A DNA stretch of 64,000 nucleotides from Phycisphaeraceae bacterium (GCA_019636555.1 JAHBXH010000001.1:2452928-2516927); one strand, 5' to 3'. Counted from the first letter of the stretch, positions 26,345 to 35,573 are shown. Notes: generated by a model not told the origin, from the letters alone. Numbers and translations: made by a program.

Positions 26345-26470
26345 GGAAGAGGCACTGGGCACTTGGCACTAGGGGGGAAAAGGCAGTGCGGAGTTCGGAG
26401 TGCGGAGTGCGGAATGGGCACACGGAATTTCTTTCCCGAATGCCAAGTGCCTAATGCCAAGTGCCTCTTT
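26345..26470. repeat. Imperfect palindromic repeat cluster upstream of fumC
   Basis: GGCACTGGGCACTTGGCACTAG (from 26351) faces its inverted form GAATGCCAAGTGCCTAATGCC (from 26439), with a run of GTGCGGA-type direct repeats (about 26384-26413) between them. The whole could fold into a long hairpin in the interval between the divergent fumC and SnoaL-like genes. Similar short units occur at 24700 and 26993. Confidence 0.65.
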
Positions 26471-26523
26471 TCACGCTGAAAATCGGTGTTGGCAGTGGGC
26501 AAATCCCGTGATAGTCTTTTGGT

Positions 26524-26988
26524 ATGAGCACAACTGCAACCCCCACCCCCACGTCCAAACCCGCGTTCGAAATGCCCCCGATGTCGGCCGAGCACAAGGC
26601 GACCGAAGCCGTCGCGAAGAAGCTAACCGAAATGATCGGAGCGAGAAAGAACCTCGATGCGATCAAGGAGCTCTACGCGGACAACGCCAAGCACATCGAA
26701 GTCATGGGCGGCCCCGGATGCGACCGCATCACCGAGGGCAAGTCGACTCTGCTGCAGAAGGCGCAGCAGTTCCACGACAGCATCACGATCCACGGGCACA
26801 CGGTTGGCAAGCCGCTGGTGAACGGGGATCAATTCCTGCTGCCGATGAGCCTCGACAGCACGTTCAACGAAGGCCCCATGAAAGGCATGCGGATGAACAT
26901 GCAGGAGACGGCGCTCTACACCGTCAAGAACGGGAAGATCAGCGAGGCGAAGTTCTTCTACCCGGGCTGCGGCATGGACGAGAAATAG
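26524..26988 (+). CDS. SnoaL-like (NTF2-fold) domain protein
   Basis: A 154-residue protein. After a Thr/Pro-rich start, residues 25-150 fit an NTF2/SnoaL cone fold: a long helix (ATEAVAKKLTEMIGARKNLDAIKELYADNAKHIEVMG), the GKSTLLQKAQQFHDSI helix, and a strand set ending TALYTVKNGKISEAKFFYPG. Many such proteins are small-molecule-binding enzymes or bear no known activity; none can be assigned here. It stands alone and is followed by a strong terminator. Confidence 0.8.
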   Translation: MSTTATPTPTSKPAFEMPPMSAEHKATEAVAKKLTEMIGARKNLDAIKELYADNAKHIEVMGGPGCDRITEGKSTLLQKAQQFHDSITIHGHTVGKPLVNGDQFLLPMSLDSTFNEGPMKGMRMNMQETALYTVKNGKISEAKFFYPGCGMDEK

Positions 26989-27101
26989 GAGAAGGCACTA
27001 GGCACTGGGCAGTCGGAAAACGCGAAGACATCACAGCGCCGGGACAGGCCGGCGCACAACAATTCGTGTCGTTCTGATCAACCCCGTTCGCGGGGTCCTT
27101 G

Positions 27102-27129
27102 GGCCGTGCGTCGCACGGCCTTCTTATTT
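27102..27129 (+). terminator. Rho-independent terminator
   Basis: An 8-bp stem (GGCCGTGC / GCACGGCC) with a 3-base loop is followed by TTCTTATTT. A smaller hairpin (CCCCG/CGGGG) lies just before it. It ends the SnoaL-like transcript and overlaps the 3' end of the convergent pilin-like gene. Confidence 0.8.
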
Positions 27130-28026
27130 CACCGCGAGTGATTTGTCCGGGTCGGCGTAGACGGTGGGCTTGCCGTACGAGTTTTCTTCGCGAACGAGGT
27201 CGAGATCGGTCGTGCCGTTGAGTCCGCGCGGAAAATCGCGAGCGGTCACGATCGAAGCGTGGCCATCGGCGAAGGCGACGTTTGCCGCGCCACCTCCCGC
27301 GCCCGGGTGGCGATAGCCGACGCGGCAGTTGGTGGTTCCGACTTTGTTGTCGCGCTGGCGACCGGCGTAAACGCCATCGGCGGTCGCAATCAAGGACGAA
27401 GGCCGCTTGAGCGCGGAGAAGCGCGTGTGCTTGATGAATTTGCCGTCCGCGGCAGGACCGTATCCGACCGAGCCGGTGAAGAATTCATCGTCAACGATGG
27501 TGGCCACCTGACTGCCGATCGGGTTGTTCGCGTTGATCCAGTACGAGACGCGGATGATTCGGTTGAAGCCGCGCTCGGGAATCAGCACGGGAGAATTCTT
27601 CGAACCGGTCCGCATGTTGGGCCAATCCATCCAGCCTTTGGGGAGCTGCTGATCCGTTCCGGTCTGGCCGGTGGCCATGCCTTCGACATCGATCGTTTCG
27701 GGGCAGTAGAAAACAGTCGCCTTGGTTTGGACGCCGCCGGCGATGTAGCCGTCGCGATCGAGGATCGGCGCCCAACCGTCGCACGGGTTGACGCCGGTGG
27801 TGTCGGACATGTTGTACGACGGGATGACAATTTCCTTGTTATCTCCGGCGTACGCGTGCATGCCGATCGCGGATTGCCGCTGGGAATTGAGGCAGACGGT
27901 GGCGCGTGCGGCCCTTCGTGCCGCGGCGAGTGCGGGGAGCAGGATGCCGATCAGCGTCGCGATGATCGCGATCACGATCAGGAGTTCGATAAGGGTGAAG
28001 GCACGTCGGTGCTCGCGTTTCTGCAT
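27124..28026 (-). CDS. Type IV prepilin-like protein (DUF1559-type)
   Basis: A 300-residue protein with a class III signal: [27 protein letters not shown], where cleavage would fall before Phe and the FTLIEL motif carries the Glu5. The C-terminal FADGHASIV segment is the H-x-DG-type ending of planctomycete DUF1559/SBP_bac_10 pilin-like proteins. These are exported by type II/IV pilus-like machinery; large paralogous sets are typical of planctomycetes. A second, diverged member is encoded at 29885. Divergent from the transglutaminase-like gene. Confidence 0.9.
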   Translation of the reverse strand: MQKREHRRAFTLIELLIVIAIIATLIGILLPALAAARRAARATVCLNSQRQSAIGMHAYAGDNKEIVIPSYNMSDTTGVNPCDGWAPILDRDGYIAGGVQTKATVFYCPETIDVEGMATGQTGTDQQLPKGWMDWPNMRTGSKNSPVLIPERGFNRIIRVSYWINANNPIGSQVATIVDDEFFTGSVGYGPAADGKFIKHTRFSALKRPSSLIATADGVYAGRQRDNKVGTTNCRVGYRHPGAGGGAANVAFADGHASIVTARDFPRGLNGTTDLDLVREENSYGKPTVYADPDKSLAVK

Positions 28027-28162
28027 GCGGGAAGCTTACAAGGAATGCGGTACAATGTTGCGACCGGCGCGCACGCGGCGTTCATGATCGGATAATTGTG
28101 AGCGTCGTGTGAAGGGGCGCGCGGACCGGTGAGCGGCTCGTGCAAGGGACGGGAGCAAAGCG

Positions 28163-29830
28163 ATGAAGTTGAAGAATGTGTGGAAAGCACCGGTGCTCGC
28201 GATGCTTGGCGCTGGAATGGCCGTCGCGCAGACGACACCCGGAAAGCCGAGCGCTCCGAAAGCGCCGGACGCTCCGGCTTCGAACGCTCCTGCTCCCAGC
28301 AGTCCGGCCAACGGCACCCCCACCAACGGCACCCCCACCAGCGGCACCCCCACCAACAACACGCCCACCAACAACACGCCGCACAATCGGCCCGGCCCTT
28401 CGAATCCGCCTGGTGCTACAAACCCGACAAACGGACAGGTTCCCGGAACGACCACACCGACCGGACCGGGCTCGACAACACCCCAGAATCGGCCGACCAC
28501 GCCTACAACCGGGCCGGTCGTGACGCCTGAGGCCGGAATGCAGGGAGCGCCGCCGGAATGGCCAAAGGTCACGCAGGGTCCGTACATCACCACCTCGGTG
28601 CCGAAGGACTGGCTGCTGCAAATCATCGTCGATCTTTCGAGCAACGGCAGCATCAATCCGGCGCTCTGGGTGCAGAGCAGCACGCCGTTTGTGTTCGACT
28701 CCATGACGATGGTTTTTCCGATCGTCGCGAATGCGAGCAACTCTCAGGTGAACATTTCGGGTGTTCGAAGTTGGCTGCGATTCGAAGGACACGATGTCAT
28801 GACGGGCGGTTTCGCGAAGGAGTGGACGGCGGAGAATCCGGCGCCGGTTCTCCTCCGAACCATGGCCAACGGTCAGCTTTATCCGGCGGGCGTGATGCTG
28901 GGCAAGTGGTACTGGGAAAAGCAGAACACGCAGACAAAGACGGTTCAGTTGATGATCGAGATTCCGTCGACTTCGACGCGCACCTTCATCGACGACGCGG
29001 GCGCGTGCAAAGTGGAGTGGCCGAAGGGCCCGTGGCCGGAGATTGCCGCGGCGTGCTTCCAGCCGCAGATGTTCATCGATTGCGGGATCGACCCCGTGAC
29101 GTACGAGATGAAGATGTACAACATGAAGCCGGTCCAGGACGCCGTGCGCGAATGGACCAACGGCAACCCGAAGGCCGTGACGCCTCACAAGCTGGCGAAG
29201 TATCTGACGCACAAAGTGGTGCACGGGATGATCCCGGGCCGACCCGATATTTACTGGGGGACGCTGCCCCAGTCGATCCTGGGCCTTGATCTGCTCGGCG
29301 CGCCGCTGGCTTTGCAGACCAGGCAGATCGGCGTGAAGGACATGGGAACGGTGCTCGTCGCGTGCATGCGCGAGGCGGGATTGCCCGCGCGACTGGTGTA
29401 CGGCTATCAGGCGATGCAGGACGTCTCGGACGGGAACTCGCTCGTTCACTTTGCGAGCAACGACCGGTTCCGTTGCTGGGTTGAGTATTGCCTCTACGAC
29501 GAAGCGAAGAAGACGGTCAACTGGGTACCGATCGACTATCAGCAGTTCCGATTCACCTCGAACGCGATGGGCAACCTCGATGAACCGTGGAATTACATCG
29601 GAACCCTGACGTATGCGGATTCGATGGTCCCCGTCGCGCTGCAGGCTTTCCCCCCCACGACCGTGATGGGCTACGGCTATCCGGCGTTGTGGGGCTGGGT
29701 GCTCATGCCCGGCGTGCCTGTGAATCTCGGGCAGCAGGTGACAGTGAGCACGAGCCGCGCGGGTACCTCGCCCCAGAACGCGAAGAAGAACCAGGGCGAG
29801 AGCAACAACCCGCCGAACCAGGTGCGGTGA
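28163..29830 (+). CDS. Exported protein with transglutaminase-like fold, catalytic residues lost
   Basis: A 555-residue protein with GGGAG before the ATG and a signal peptide ending near AVAQ. Residues 25-125 are a low-complexity Pro/Thr/Asn linker containing GTPTNGTPTSGTPTNNTPTN, encoded by 15-bp DNA repeats (28311-28380). A beta-rich domain follows. From residue about 380 comes a transglutaminase-core-like stretch: ACMREAGLPARLVYGY, RCWVEY, WVPIDYQQF. The usual GVC cysteine position is Lys392 and the usual HAW histidine is Arg437; only Asp458 remains. It is therefore probably a non-catalytic transglutaminase-like protein. Confidence 0.75.
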   Translation: MKLKNVWKAPVLAMLGAGMAVAQTTPGKPSAPKAPDAPASNAPAPSSPANGTPTNGTPTSGTPTNNTPTNNTPHNRPGPSNPPGATNPTNGQVPGTTTPTGPGSTTPQNRPTTPTTGPVVTPEAGMQGAPPEWPKVTQGPYITTSVPKDWLLQIIVDLSSNGSINPALWVQSSTPFVFDSMTMVFPIVANASNSQVNISGVRSWLRFEGHDVMTGGFAKEWTAENPAPVLLRTMANGQLYPAGVMLGKWYWEKQNTQTKTVQLMIEIPSTSTRTFIDDAGACKVEWPKGPWPEIAAACFQPQMFIDCGIDPVTYEMKMYNMKPVQDAVREWTNGNPKAVTPHKLAKYLTHKVVHGMIPGRPDIYWGTLPQSILGLDLLGAPLALQTRQIGVKDMGTVLVACMREAGLPARLVYGYQAMQDVSDGNSLVHFASNDRFRCWVEYCLYDEAKKTVNWVPIDYQQFRFTSNAMGNLDEPWNYIGTLTYADSMVPVALQAFPPTTVMGYGYPALWGWVLMPGVPVNLGQQVTVSTSRAGTSPQNAKKNQGESNNPPNQVR

Positions 29831-29884
29831 ACGGCTCGCTTTGTTGTTCAGCTTCGCCGCGCGACTTGCGGACGAAGCGCTGTG

Positions 29885-30673
29885 CTATTTGAGTGTGTTC
29901 GACTCGGGCAAAGGCAAGAACGTGTAATCGTCGGTCGTGTTTGTGATCCCCGGCGGAACTCGCACCCGCATGCGCGCGTGCATATCGACGTAGAGCAGGT
30001 TCGCCTCGATGTGGGAAGGGTGATACCAGATGCTGCCGCGGTCGCCGCCGGATTGAAAGTTGTAGATCGGGTGCGTGCCGATCATCCATGTTTTTCCGGT
30101 GTCACCGACGAAGGGCATCGGGCCGCCGTCGCCGGTGTCGGTGCGCGGCACGAGCGTCGGTACCTCATCGCCTTCGAGCGCGTGATCGTTGAGCGTGTAG
30201 CTGGAGCCGACGAGTTCGTAGTAGGACTCGGTCGAGTCGAATCCGGGAATAGGAACGCCGGTGTTTCGCGCGCCGCGATCGAGAGGCGAGCGGAACGCGT
30301 CGAGCTCGAATCGAGGTTCGCCCTTGATCGCGGGCTTCAAGTCGAGCGATACGACGTACTTGTTGAGCGGTCGCTTGTCGGCGCCGGTGGTGTTGATGCC
30401 GTAGAAGGGAAGCGTGCCGCTGGTGCCCCCGAAGAGTGCGCCGATGACGGCGGTGCCGCCGGCGGGGAGTGCGCCCTTTGTTTGAGGCAGCGTGTCGCGG
30501 AAATCGTTGAAGTAGAGCGTGACGCCCACGCCGATCTGCTTGAGCTTGGAGAGGCAGGCGAGCGAGCGCCCCGTGAGGCGGGCCTGTGCAAGACCGGGAA
30601 GCAGCACGCCGATCAGGACCGCGATCACGGCGATGACGACAAGGAGTTCGATAAGGGTGAAGGCGCGGCGCAC
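29885..30673 (-). CDS. Type IV prepilin-like protein
   Basis: About 262 residues from a GTG at 30673, giving [31 protein letters not shown], a textbook prepilin leader and hydrophobic helix. The frame stays open into adk (to 30766), but those residues have no function in a prepilin. The later part has the ALPAGGTAVIGALFGG and SPLDRGARNTG segments and an LLYVDMHARM ending in place of the usual FxDGH. Likely exported as a minor pseudopilin or surface protein. It lies 43 bp beyond adk on the same strand. Confidence 0.82.
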   Translation of the reverse strand: MRRAFTLIELLVVIAVIAVLIGVLLPGLAQARLTGRSLACLSKLKQIGVGVTLYFNDFRDTLPQTKGALPAGGTAVIGALFGGTSGTLPFYGINTTGADKRPLNKYVVSLDLKPAIKGEPRFELDAFRSPLDRGARNTGVPIPGFDSTESYYELVGSSYTLNDHALEGDEVPTLVPRTDTGDGGPMPFVGDTGKTWMIGTHPIYNFQSGGDRGSIWYHPSHIEANLLYVDMHARMRVRVPPGITNTTDDYTFLPLPESNTLK

Positions 30674-30716
30674 GCAGAAGCGTATTCCGGGTTTTTGCCG
30701 CCCCGGCGTGACGCTT

Positions 30717-31343
30717 CTATTTGTCCGCGAGCGGATTGCGGAAGTGCTTGTCCTGCACGGGCGCAACGGCTTCGAGAACTTTGCAGAGCACGTTGGCGGG
30801 TGCGCCGACGGCGTTCACTTCGGTGACGAGATTCTTCGGGTAGAAATCCAGTACCGGGAAGGTGTCGCGCTCATAGACGTCCCAGCGCCGGCGGATCACT
30901 TCTTCGCGCGCATCGTCGGGGCGGTTTTCCTTGAGTGCGCGCCGGGCGAGGCGCTTGATCATCTCTTCCTTGTCCTCGCACTTGAGATGAACGATGCGCA
31001 GCACATTGATGTACTTGTGCATGAGGCGCGCCTGCGCGACGTTGCGGGGCAGGCCGTCAAGAATGAGCAGATCGGCGCGGGGCTTGTAGATCGAGAGCGT
31101 GGTGTACGCGTGGATGGTCTGGGACCAGAGCCGGATGACGACGTCGTCGGGAACCAGTTCGCCGCGGGATGAATAGGAGAAAAAGATCTTGCCGATGTCG
31201 GAGTTGATGTCGATGTTGCGGAACATCTCGCCCGTCGACATGTGGAAGAAGCCGGGGATCGTCGAGAGGATCTTGCCCTGGGTCCCCTTGCCGGCGCCCG
31301 GTGCGCCGAAGAGGAGAATGGTCTGGTAGCGGTCGTCGGCCAT
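30717..31343 (-). CDS. adk: Adenylate kinase
   Basis: A 208-residue nucleoside monophosphate kinase. The P-loop is GAPGAGKGT (residues 13-21), followed by FFHMSTGEMFR (the STGDxxR NMP-binding motif), the LILDGLPRNVAQA segment (DGFPR signature) and a C-terminal RRWDVYERDTFPVLDFY part. The LID region is short, as in the small adenylate kinase type. It makes 2 ADP from ATP and AMP in the cytosol. In many bacteria adk sits between secY and infA; here it has moved downstream of pheS. The frame is open to 31544, but the family match begins at ATG 31343. Confidence 0.9.
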   Translation of the reverse strand: MADDRYQTILLFGAPGAGKGTQGKILSTIPGFFHMSTGEMFRNIDINSDIGKIFFSYSSRGELVPDDVVIRLWSQTIHAYTTLSIYKPRADLLILDGLPRNVAQARLMHKYINVLRIVHLKCEDKEEMIKRLARRALKENRPDDAREEVIRRRWDVYERDTFPVLDFYPKNLVTEVNAVGAPANVLCKVLEAVAPVQDKHFRNPLADK

Positions 31344-31450
31344 GAGGTTTTCCGTCTCAAGAGCGCAAGAATGACAACGCCCCGGATGGGGGGGTCGAAA
31401 GTGTAATCGGATTGCCGGCGGCGGGCCTTGGGGACGGGGCGGCCTGGAAA

Positions 31451-31478
31451 CGAAAAACCCCGCAATTCGGCGGGGTTT
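31451..31478 (-). terminator. Rho-independent terminator after pheS
   Basis: A 9-bp stem (AAACCCCGC / GCGGGGTTT) with a 6-base loop, followed on the minus strand by TTTTTCGTTT. It separates pheS from adk. Confidence 0.85.
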
Positions 31479-31577
31479 GCGCGTCCGGAAGCGCTTACAT
31501 CGGAACTCCCGACGTTGCCCAGCGCGAGTGTGGCACGGCGGCATTCTCCGATTCGTGGAGTGTGAGCAGCGCCGAGA

Positions 31578-32618
31578 TCAGACCTGCCGGAGGAATCGCA
31601 AGTCGTTCTCGAAGAGCAGCCTGATGTCGGGAATTGAATAGCGCCCCATCGCGATTCGCTCGATGCCGAATCCGAACGCGAACCCGGTCCATTCCTCGGG
31701 ATCGATGCCGCAGTGTTCGAGCACGGCCGGATCGACCATACCGCAGCCGCCGAGTTCGATCCAGCGTGCGGGCTGATCGGGACGGAGCCGGATCTTCATG
31801 TCGAGTTCGGCGCTCGGCTCGGTAAAGGGGAAGTACGAAGGCCGCAGACGAACCTCGGCATCCTCACCGAAATAGGCCCGCGCGAATTGCAGGAGTGTGG
31901 TCTTGAGATCGATCATCGAAACACCGCGATCGAGGTAGAGGCCCTCGATCTGATGGAACATAAACGAGTGCGTCGCGTCGACCGTGTCGGGCCGGTAGAC
32001 GCGCCCGGGCGAGATGATCTTGATCGGGCGGGTCAGTTTGCCCCCGCCTTCCTTGACGGCGGCTTCCATCACGCGCACCTGCACGGTCGAAGTCTGCGAA
32101 CGGATCATGCGCGGGCGCGCGGTCGTGCGCGGGTCATCGACGTAGAAATTGTCCGCGGGGTCGCGCGCGGGGTGGCCGGCCGGGATGTTGAGCTTGATGA
32201 AGTTGTGCTCGTCATCTTCGAGCTCGGGCCCCTCGGCGACTTCAAAACCCATGCGTCCGAAGACTTCGCAGAGTTCGTCGATCACGCGCGTGATGATGTG
32301 CGCGCGGCCCATCGACTGGCTCGAAACAAAACCGGGTTCGGTCATGTCCAGCCGCTGCACGTGCGCCGATGCGGCGGTCGCGATCTGAGCCTTCTTTTCT
32401 TCGAACGCCTGCTCGAGCGCCGCCTTGACTTGATTCATCCTCGCGCCGACGGCGGGCTTCTGCTCCTTCGGCACGTCCTTGAACCCGGCCATCGCGGCCT
32501 TGAGCTTGCCGCTGCCGGCGAGATACGCCAGGCGCCAATTCTCGAGCGCGTCGGCGGAGGTCGTCGCACCGAGTTCGGCGAGGCCGTTCCTTTCGAGTGA
32601 TTCGATCAGGTCGAGCAT
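31578..32618 (-). CDS. pheS: Phenylalanine-tRNA ligase alpha subunit
   Basis: A 346-residue class II aminoacyl-tRNA synthetase subunit that attaches phenylalanine to tRNA-Phe together with PheT. The N-terminal coiled-coil tRNA-binding part (about residues 1-90) contains KDVPKEQKPAVGARMNQVK. Motif 1 covers FEVAEGPELEDDEHNFIKLN, motif 2 covers GRVYRPDTVDATHSFMFHQIEG, and motif 3 lies in FAFGFGIERIAMGRYSIPD. Lengths and motifs are standard. No pheT is present downstream in this window, so the subunit genes are not adjacent here. It is bounded by terminator hairpins on both sides and is likely an independent transcript. Confidence 0.96.
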   Translation of the reverse strand: MLDLIESLERNGLAELGATTSADALENWRLAYLAGSGKLKAAMAGFKDVPKEQKPAVGARMNQVKAALEQAFEEKKAQIATAASAHVQRLDMTEPGFVSSQSMGRAHIITRVIDELCEVFGRMGFEVAEGPELEDDEHNFIKLNIPAGHPARDPADNFYVDDPRTTARPRMIRSQTSTVQVRVMEAAVKEGGGKLTRPIKIISPGRVYRPDTVDATHSFMFHQIEGLYLDRGVSMIDLKTTLLQFARAYFGEDAEVRLRPSYFPFTEPSAELDMKIRLRPDQPARWIELGGCGMVDPAVLEHCGIDPEEWTGFAFGFGIERIAMGRYSIPDIRLLFENDLRFLRQV

Positions 32619-32664
32619 TGGGCGGGATGGTAGGGAGAAGAGAAGTAGGTCCTATGGAAATGCA

Positions 32665-32690
32665 CGAGGCTCACCGATTGGTGAGCCTCG
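32665..32690 (-). terminator. Hairpin terminator after rplQ
   Basis: A perfect 11-bp stem (CGAGGCTCACC / GGTGAGCCTCG) with a GATT loop, between rplQ and pheS. The T-tract is weak on the minus strand (TGCATTTCC), but stem strength and position mark the end of the ribosomal cluster. Confidence 0.75.
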
Positions 32691-32717
32691 CAACAAACAT
32701 TTGCTTCTGTGGCGTTC

Positions 32718-33341
32718 TCAGCCCTTCGCTTCGCCCTTGTCCTTGCGGACCTTGGCGGCAAAAGCGGTGCGCTTGTCGGCGATGCGCCGGCGGGTGCTCG
32801 GCTTGCCGCCGATTTCCGGCCCCTCTTCGTTGCCGACGAGCTGGAGCACGCAGAGTTCCGCGGCATCGCCGATGCGATGGCGTCCGAGCTTCACGATGCG
32901 GGTGTAGCCACCCGGCCGATCGGTGAAGCGGGGCGCGACGCGCTCGAAGATGTGCTTCACGAGCTTGGGAGCTTTGCGCAGTTCACCGTAGCGGTTGCGC
33001 TCGACTTCTTCCGACTTGGGCAGATCGAAGAAGCCCTCGCGGAATTCGCGGAGGTTCTTGACGTGCTCCTTCTCGGCTTCGCTGGCGTTCTTCGGCAAGT
33101 ACATCCACTCGAAGGCGAGGCGATCGTGCCCGAGCTTCGAGATCACGCGGCGACGGGAGGCGAGGTCGCCCTTCTTCGCGTCGGTGATGATCTTCTCGAC
33201 AAAGGGCTGGACGGCCTTGGCCTTGGGAATCGTGGTGGTAATCTGGCCGTGCTCGAAGAGCGACGCGGCCATATTGCGCAGCATCGAGTCGCGGTGCGAT
33301 GATGTGCGGGTGAGACGGGATCCGGCGCGACGGTGGCGCAT
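32718..33341 (-). CDS. rplQ: 50S ribosomal protein L17 (bL17)
   Basis: A 207-residue protein. The conserved core is at the start (MRHRRAGSRLTRTSSHRDSMLRNMAASLFEHGQITTT, KAKAVQPFVEKIITDAKKGD) and PRFTDRPGGYTRIVKLGRHRIGDAAELCVLQLV. It is longer than the roughly 125-residue E. coli protein because of an insert of about 45 residues in the middle and a basic C-terminal tail (STRRRIADKRTAFAAKVRKDKGEAKG). L17 surrounds the peptide exit tunnel. It has its own promoter candidate just upstream. The frame is open to 33470, but the family starts at ATG 33341. Confidence 0.95.
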   Translation of the reverse strand: MRHRRAGSRLTRTSSHRDSMLRNMAASLFEHGQITTTIPKAKAVQPFVEKIITDAKKGDLASRRRVISKLGHDRLAFEWMYLPKNASEAEKEHVKNLREFREGFFDLPKSEEVERNRYGELRKAPKLVKHIFERVAPRFTDRPGGYTRIVKLGRHRIGDAAELCVLQLVGNEEGPEIGGKPSTRRRIADKRTAFAAKVRKDKGEAKG

Positions 33342-33396
33342 GACGCAAACTCCAGACAGGGCCGAGCGGCCGAATGCCGCACGGTTCAGGGCCGAA

Positions 33397-33425
33397 ATAC
33401 TAGGCTGGACCGCCGAAAAACTCAA
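33397..33425 (-). promoter_or_regulatory. Sigma-70-type promoter for rplQ
   Basis: TTGAGT (33420-33425), 17 bp, TAGTAT (33397-33402), about 55 bp before the rplQ ATG. The -10 box lies in a 17-bp sequence (33389-33405) repeated exactly in front of rpmJ (35816-35832). Confidence 0.65.
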
Positions 33426-33460
33426 TTTCGACGGGCTTTGAAGCCAAGTTCTGAAGCAAA

Positions 33461-33522
33461 GGGCGGGCATTTCTGCCCGCCCTGAGGAAATGCAAAGGGG
33501 AACACCGCCCAGAAGGGCGGTG
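33461..33522 (-). terminator. Two tandem hairpins between rpoA and rplQ
   Basis: The first is GGGCGGGCA/TTTC/TGCCCGCCC (33461-33482), the second CACCGCCC/AGAA/GGGCGGTG (33503-33522). Both are perfect. They lie right after the rpoA stop and upstream of the rplQ promoter, so they may end or attenuate the alpha-operon transcript. There is no clear T-tract. Confidence 0.6.
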
Positions 33523-33528
33523 CCACGA

Positions 33529-34548
33529 TCAGGCGGGGATCTCGGGCTGCTTGACCACGAAGCCCTCGGGCAACGTCATGCCGAGGTCGAGGCCGATGTC
33601 CTGCAGCTTGCGCTTCACTTCGCGGAGACTGGTGCGCCCGAACGAACGGAGCTTGAGGAGCGTGCCGTCGGTCTGAGTGACCAACTGGGCGACCGTGTCG
33701 ATGCGGGCCGACTCCAGGCAGTTGCTGGCGCGGACCGAAAGCTCGAGCTCGTTGGTGCTCATGTTGAGCTTGCGGATGAGTTCCTCGTCCACGCTCGCGG
33801 CGGCAGCGGCCTCTTCGCTCACCGTGTCCGGTCCGAGCTCGAAATACTGCACGAACGGGTTGAGGTGCTTGCGGAGAATCTTGGCGGCCTCGACCATCGC
33901 CATCTCGGGCGTAACCGTGCCGTTGGTCCAGATCTCGAGCGTGAGCTTGTCGTAGTCGGTGCGCTGTCCGACGCGGGCGTCCTCGACCTTGTAGCGCACG
34001 CGCTGCACGGGGCTGTAGATCGCGTCGATCGGGATGATGCCGATTTCCTGATCCTCTTCCTGCGCCGCGATCTGCTCGCTGGCCGGGACATAGCCCCGCC
34101 CGCGGCCGACGGTGAGCTCCATCTCGAAATCGACCTTCTCGGTGAGGGTCGCGATCACGAGTTCCTTGTTGACGATCGTCACGGCGGTATCGGCTTCGAT
34201 CATGTCGGCCGTGATCTCGCCGGGGCCGCGGGCCGCGAGGCGCATGGTCTTGGACTCATCGCCTTCGAGCTTCACGACGAGGTTCTTGACGTTGAGGACC
34301 AGATCGGTCGCGTCTTCCATTACGCCGGGGATGCTCGAGAACTCGTGCGGCGCACCCTTCACCTTGATCTGCGTCACGGCGGCGCCTTCGAGGCTGCTGA
34401 GAAGAACGCGCCGGAGGCTGTTGCCGACGGTCGTGCCGAAGCCGCGCTCGAACGGCTCGATCACAAAGCGGCCGTAGACGCTGCTGTTGAAGCGAGAGTC
34501 GGCGCCGATACGAGTGGGAAGTTCCAATCCACGCCAGCGGAATCGCAT
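33529..34548 (-). CDS. rpoA: DNA-directed RNA polymerase subunit alpha
   Basis: About 339 residues. The N-terminal domain has FEPFERGFGTTVGNSLRRVLLSSLEGAAVT-like assembly residues, VTQIKVKGAPHEFSSIPGV, and GRGRGYVPAS. The C-terminal domain has ELELSVRASNCLESARIDTVAQLV and LRSFGRTSLREVKRKL, the helix-hairpin-helix region that binds UP elements and activators. GGAG lies eight bases ahead of ATG 34548; a further in-frame start at 34581 is less likely. Alpha dimers nucleate core polymerase assembly. rpsD, which often lies before rpoA, is absent; the 200 bp between rpsK and rpoA show nothing convincing. Confidence 0.96.
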   Translation of the reverse strand: MRFRWRGLELPTRIGADSRFNSSVYGRFVIEPFERGFGTTVGNSLRRVLLSSLEGAAVTQIKVKGAPHEFSSIPGVMEDATDLVLNVKNLVVKLEGDESKTMRLAARGPGEITADMIEADTAVTIVNKELVIATLTEKVDFEMELTVGRGRGYVPASEQIAAQEEDQEIGIIPIDAIYSPVQRVRYKVEDARVGQRTDYDKLTLEIWTNGTVTPEMAMVEAAKILRKHLNPFVQYFELGPDTVSEEAAAAASVDEELIRKLNMSTNELELSVRASNCLESARIDTVAQLVTQTDGTLLKLRSFGRTSLREVKRKLQDIGLDLGMTLPEGFVVKQPEIPA

Positions 34549-34751
34549 GTTCTGAATCTCCGAATCAGGCGGCAGGGACAAGGAAACGAGAGCGAAATCG
34601 CCCGTGTCTCCGAACTGACTGTCGCGAAACCCGCCGATTCACGAGGAACGAGAGAAGCTGCCGCGCTTCTCATCGCCTCTTCTGCTCGAGGGAAGCGACA
34701 CGATTTCGAGAAAGCGTTGCGTGCTCCTTCGAGCATGCAACGTGAAGTGCA

Positions 34752-35126
34752 TTAGACGCGACGGCGCTTCGCGGGGCGACAGCCGTTGTGGGGAACAGGC
34801 GTGTGATCTTCGATCGCCGAGACGCGGAGGCCGGTCGAAACCAGCCCGTTCACGGCCGACTCGCGTCCCGCGCCCGAGCCGCGGATACGAATCTCGACTT
34901 CGCTCATGCCCATCTTGCGGACCTTCTGGCCGCAGGTTTCAGCGGCGCGGGTCGCGGCGAACGGGGTGCTCTTGCGGGCGCCCTTGAAGCCGATCGTGCC
35001 GGCCGAATCCCACGCGACGGTCTCGCCGTTGGCGTCGGTGATGGTGATGAGCGTGTTGTTCTGCGTCGCCTTGATGTGAGCGATGCCACGGACGACGTTC
35101 TTCCTGACTTTACCCTTCTTCGACAT
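34752..35126 (-). CDS. rpsK: 30S ribosomal protein S11 (uS11)
   Basis: A 124-residue protein with all family landmarks: ahead of them a [27 protein letters not shown] start, [52 protein letters not shown], and the basic ending [15 protein letters not shown]. It forms part of the small-subunit platform near the mRNA exit. The length is standard. It follows rpsM by 63 bp on the same strand. Confidence 0.97.
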   Translation of the reverse strand: MSKKGKVRKNVVRGIAHIKATQNNTLITITDANGETVAWDSAGTIGFKGARKSTPFAATRAAETCGQKVRKMGMSEVEIRIRGSGAGRESAVNGLVSTGLRVSAIEDHTPVPHNGCRPAKRRRV

Positions 35127-35189
35127 GCAATCCTCCGCGGATCATCCGACACGAAGTGTCGTCCCCGCTGTGCTAGATGTAAAACCCGA

Positions 35190-35573
35190 TTAGGCCTTGG
35201 CCTTGACGCCCTTCTTGCCGGCGACGGTCTTCTTCTTGCCCTTGCGGGTGCGAGCATTCGACTGCGTGCGCTGGCCGCGGACCGGAAGGCCCTTGCGGTG
35301 ACGCTCGCCCCGATAGCTGCGGATGTCCTTCAAGCGCTGGATGTTCTGCTGCACCTGGCGGCGGAGCGCACCCTCGACGAGATAGTTCGCGTCGATGATG
35401 GCGTTGATCTGCGCGAGCTGGGTCTCGGGGACTTCGCGAGCCCGCGTGTCGCCGTTCACGCCGGCTTCATCGAGGATGGCCTTGGCGAAGCGCGGACCGA
35501 TCCCGTGGATGTACTGGATCGCGTAGAGCATCTTCTTGTTGTCGGGCACGTCAACGCCGGCGATACGGGGCAT
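35190..35573 (-). CDS. rpsM: 30S ribosomal protein S13 (uS13)
   Basis: A 127-residue protein: [39 protein letters not shown], then [30 protein letters not shown], with a Lys-rich tail that contacts the P site region. It sits in the 30S head and makes bridges with the large subunit. The length is typical. It is read from the rpmJ promoter region together with rpsK. Confidence 0.97.
   Translation of the reverse strand: MPRIAGVDVPDNKKMLYAIQYIHGIGPRFAKAILDEAGVNGDTRAREVPETQLAQINAIIDANYLVEGALRRQVQQNIQRLKDIRSYRGERHRKGLPVRGQRTQSNARTRKGKKKTVAGKKGVKAKA

Noticed and set aside
28305..28385. Short tandem repeats considered as a CRISPR array
   Set aside because: They are 15-bp coding repeats without spacers, encoding a Thr/Pro/Asn linker.
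34582..34751. Possible small gene between rpsK and rpoA, where rpsD is often found
   Set aside because: The frame there shows no S4 similarity and no ribosome binding site; the gap is too short for rpsD.
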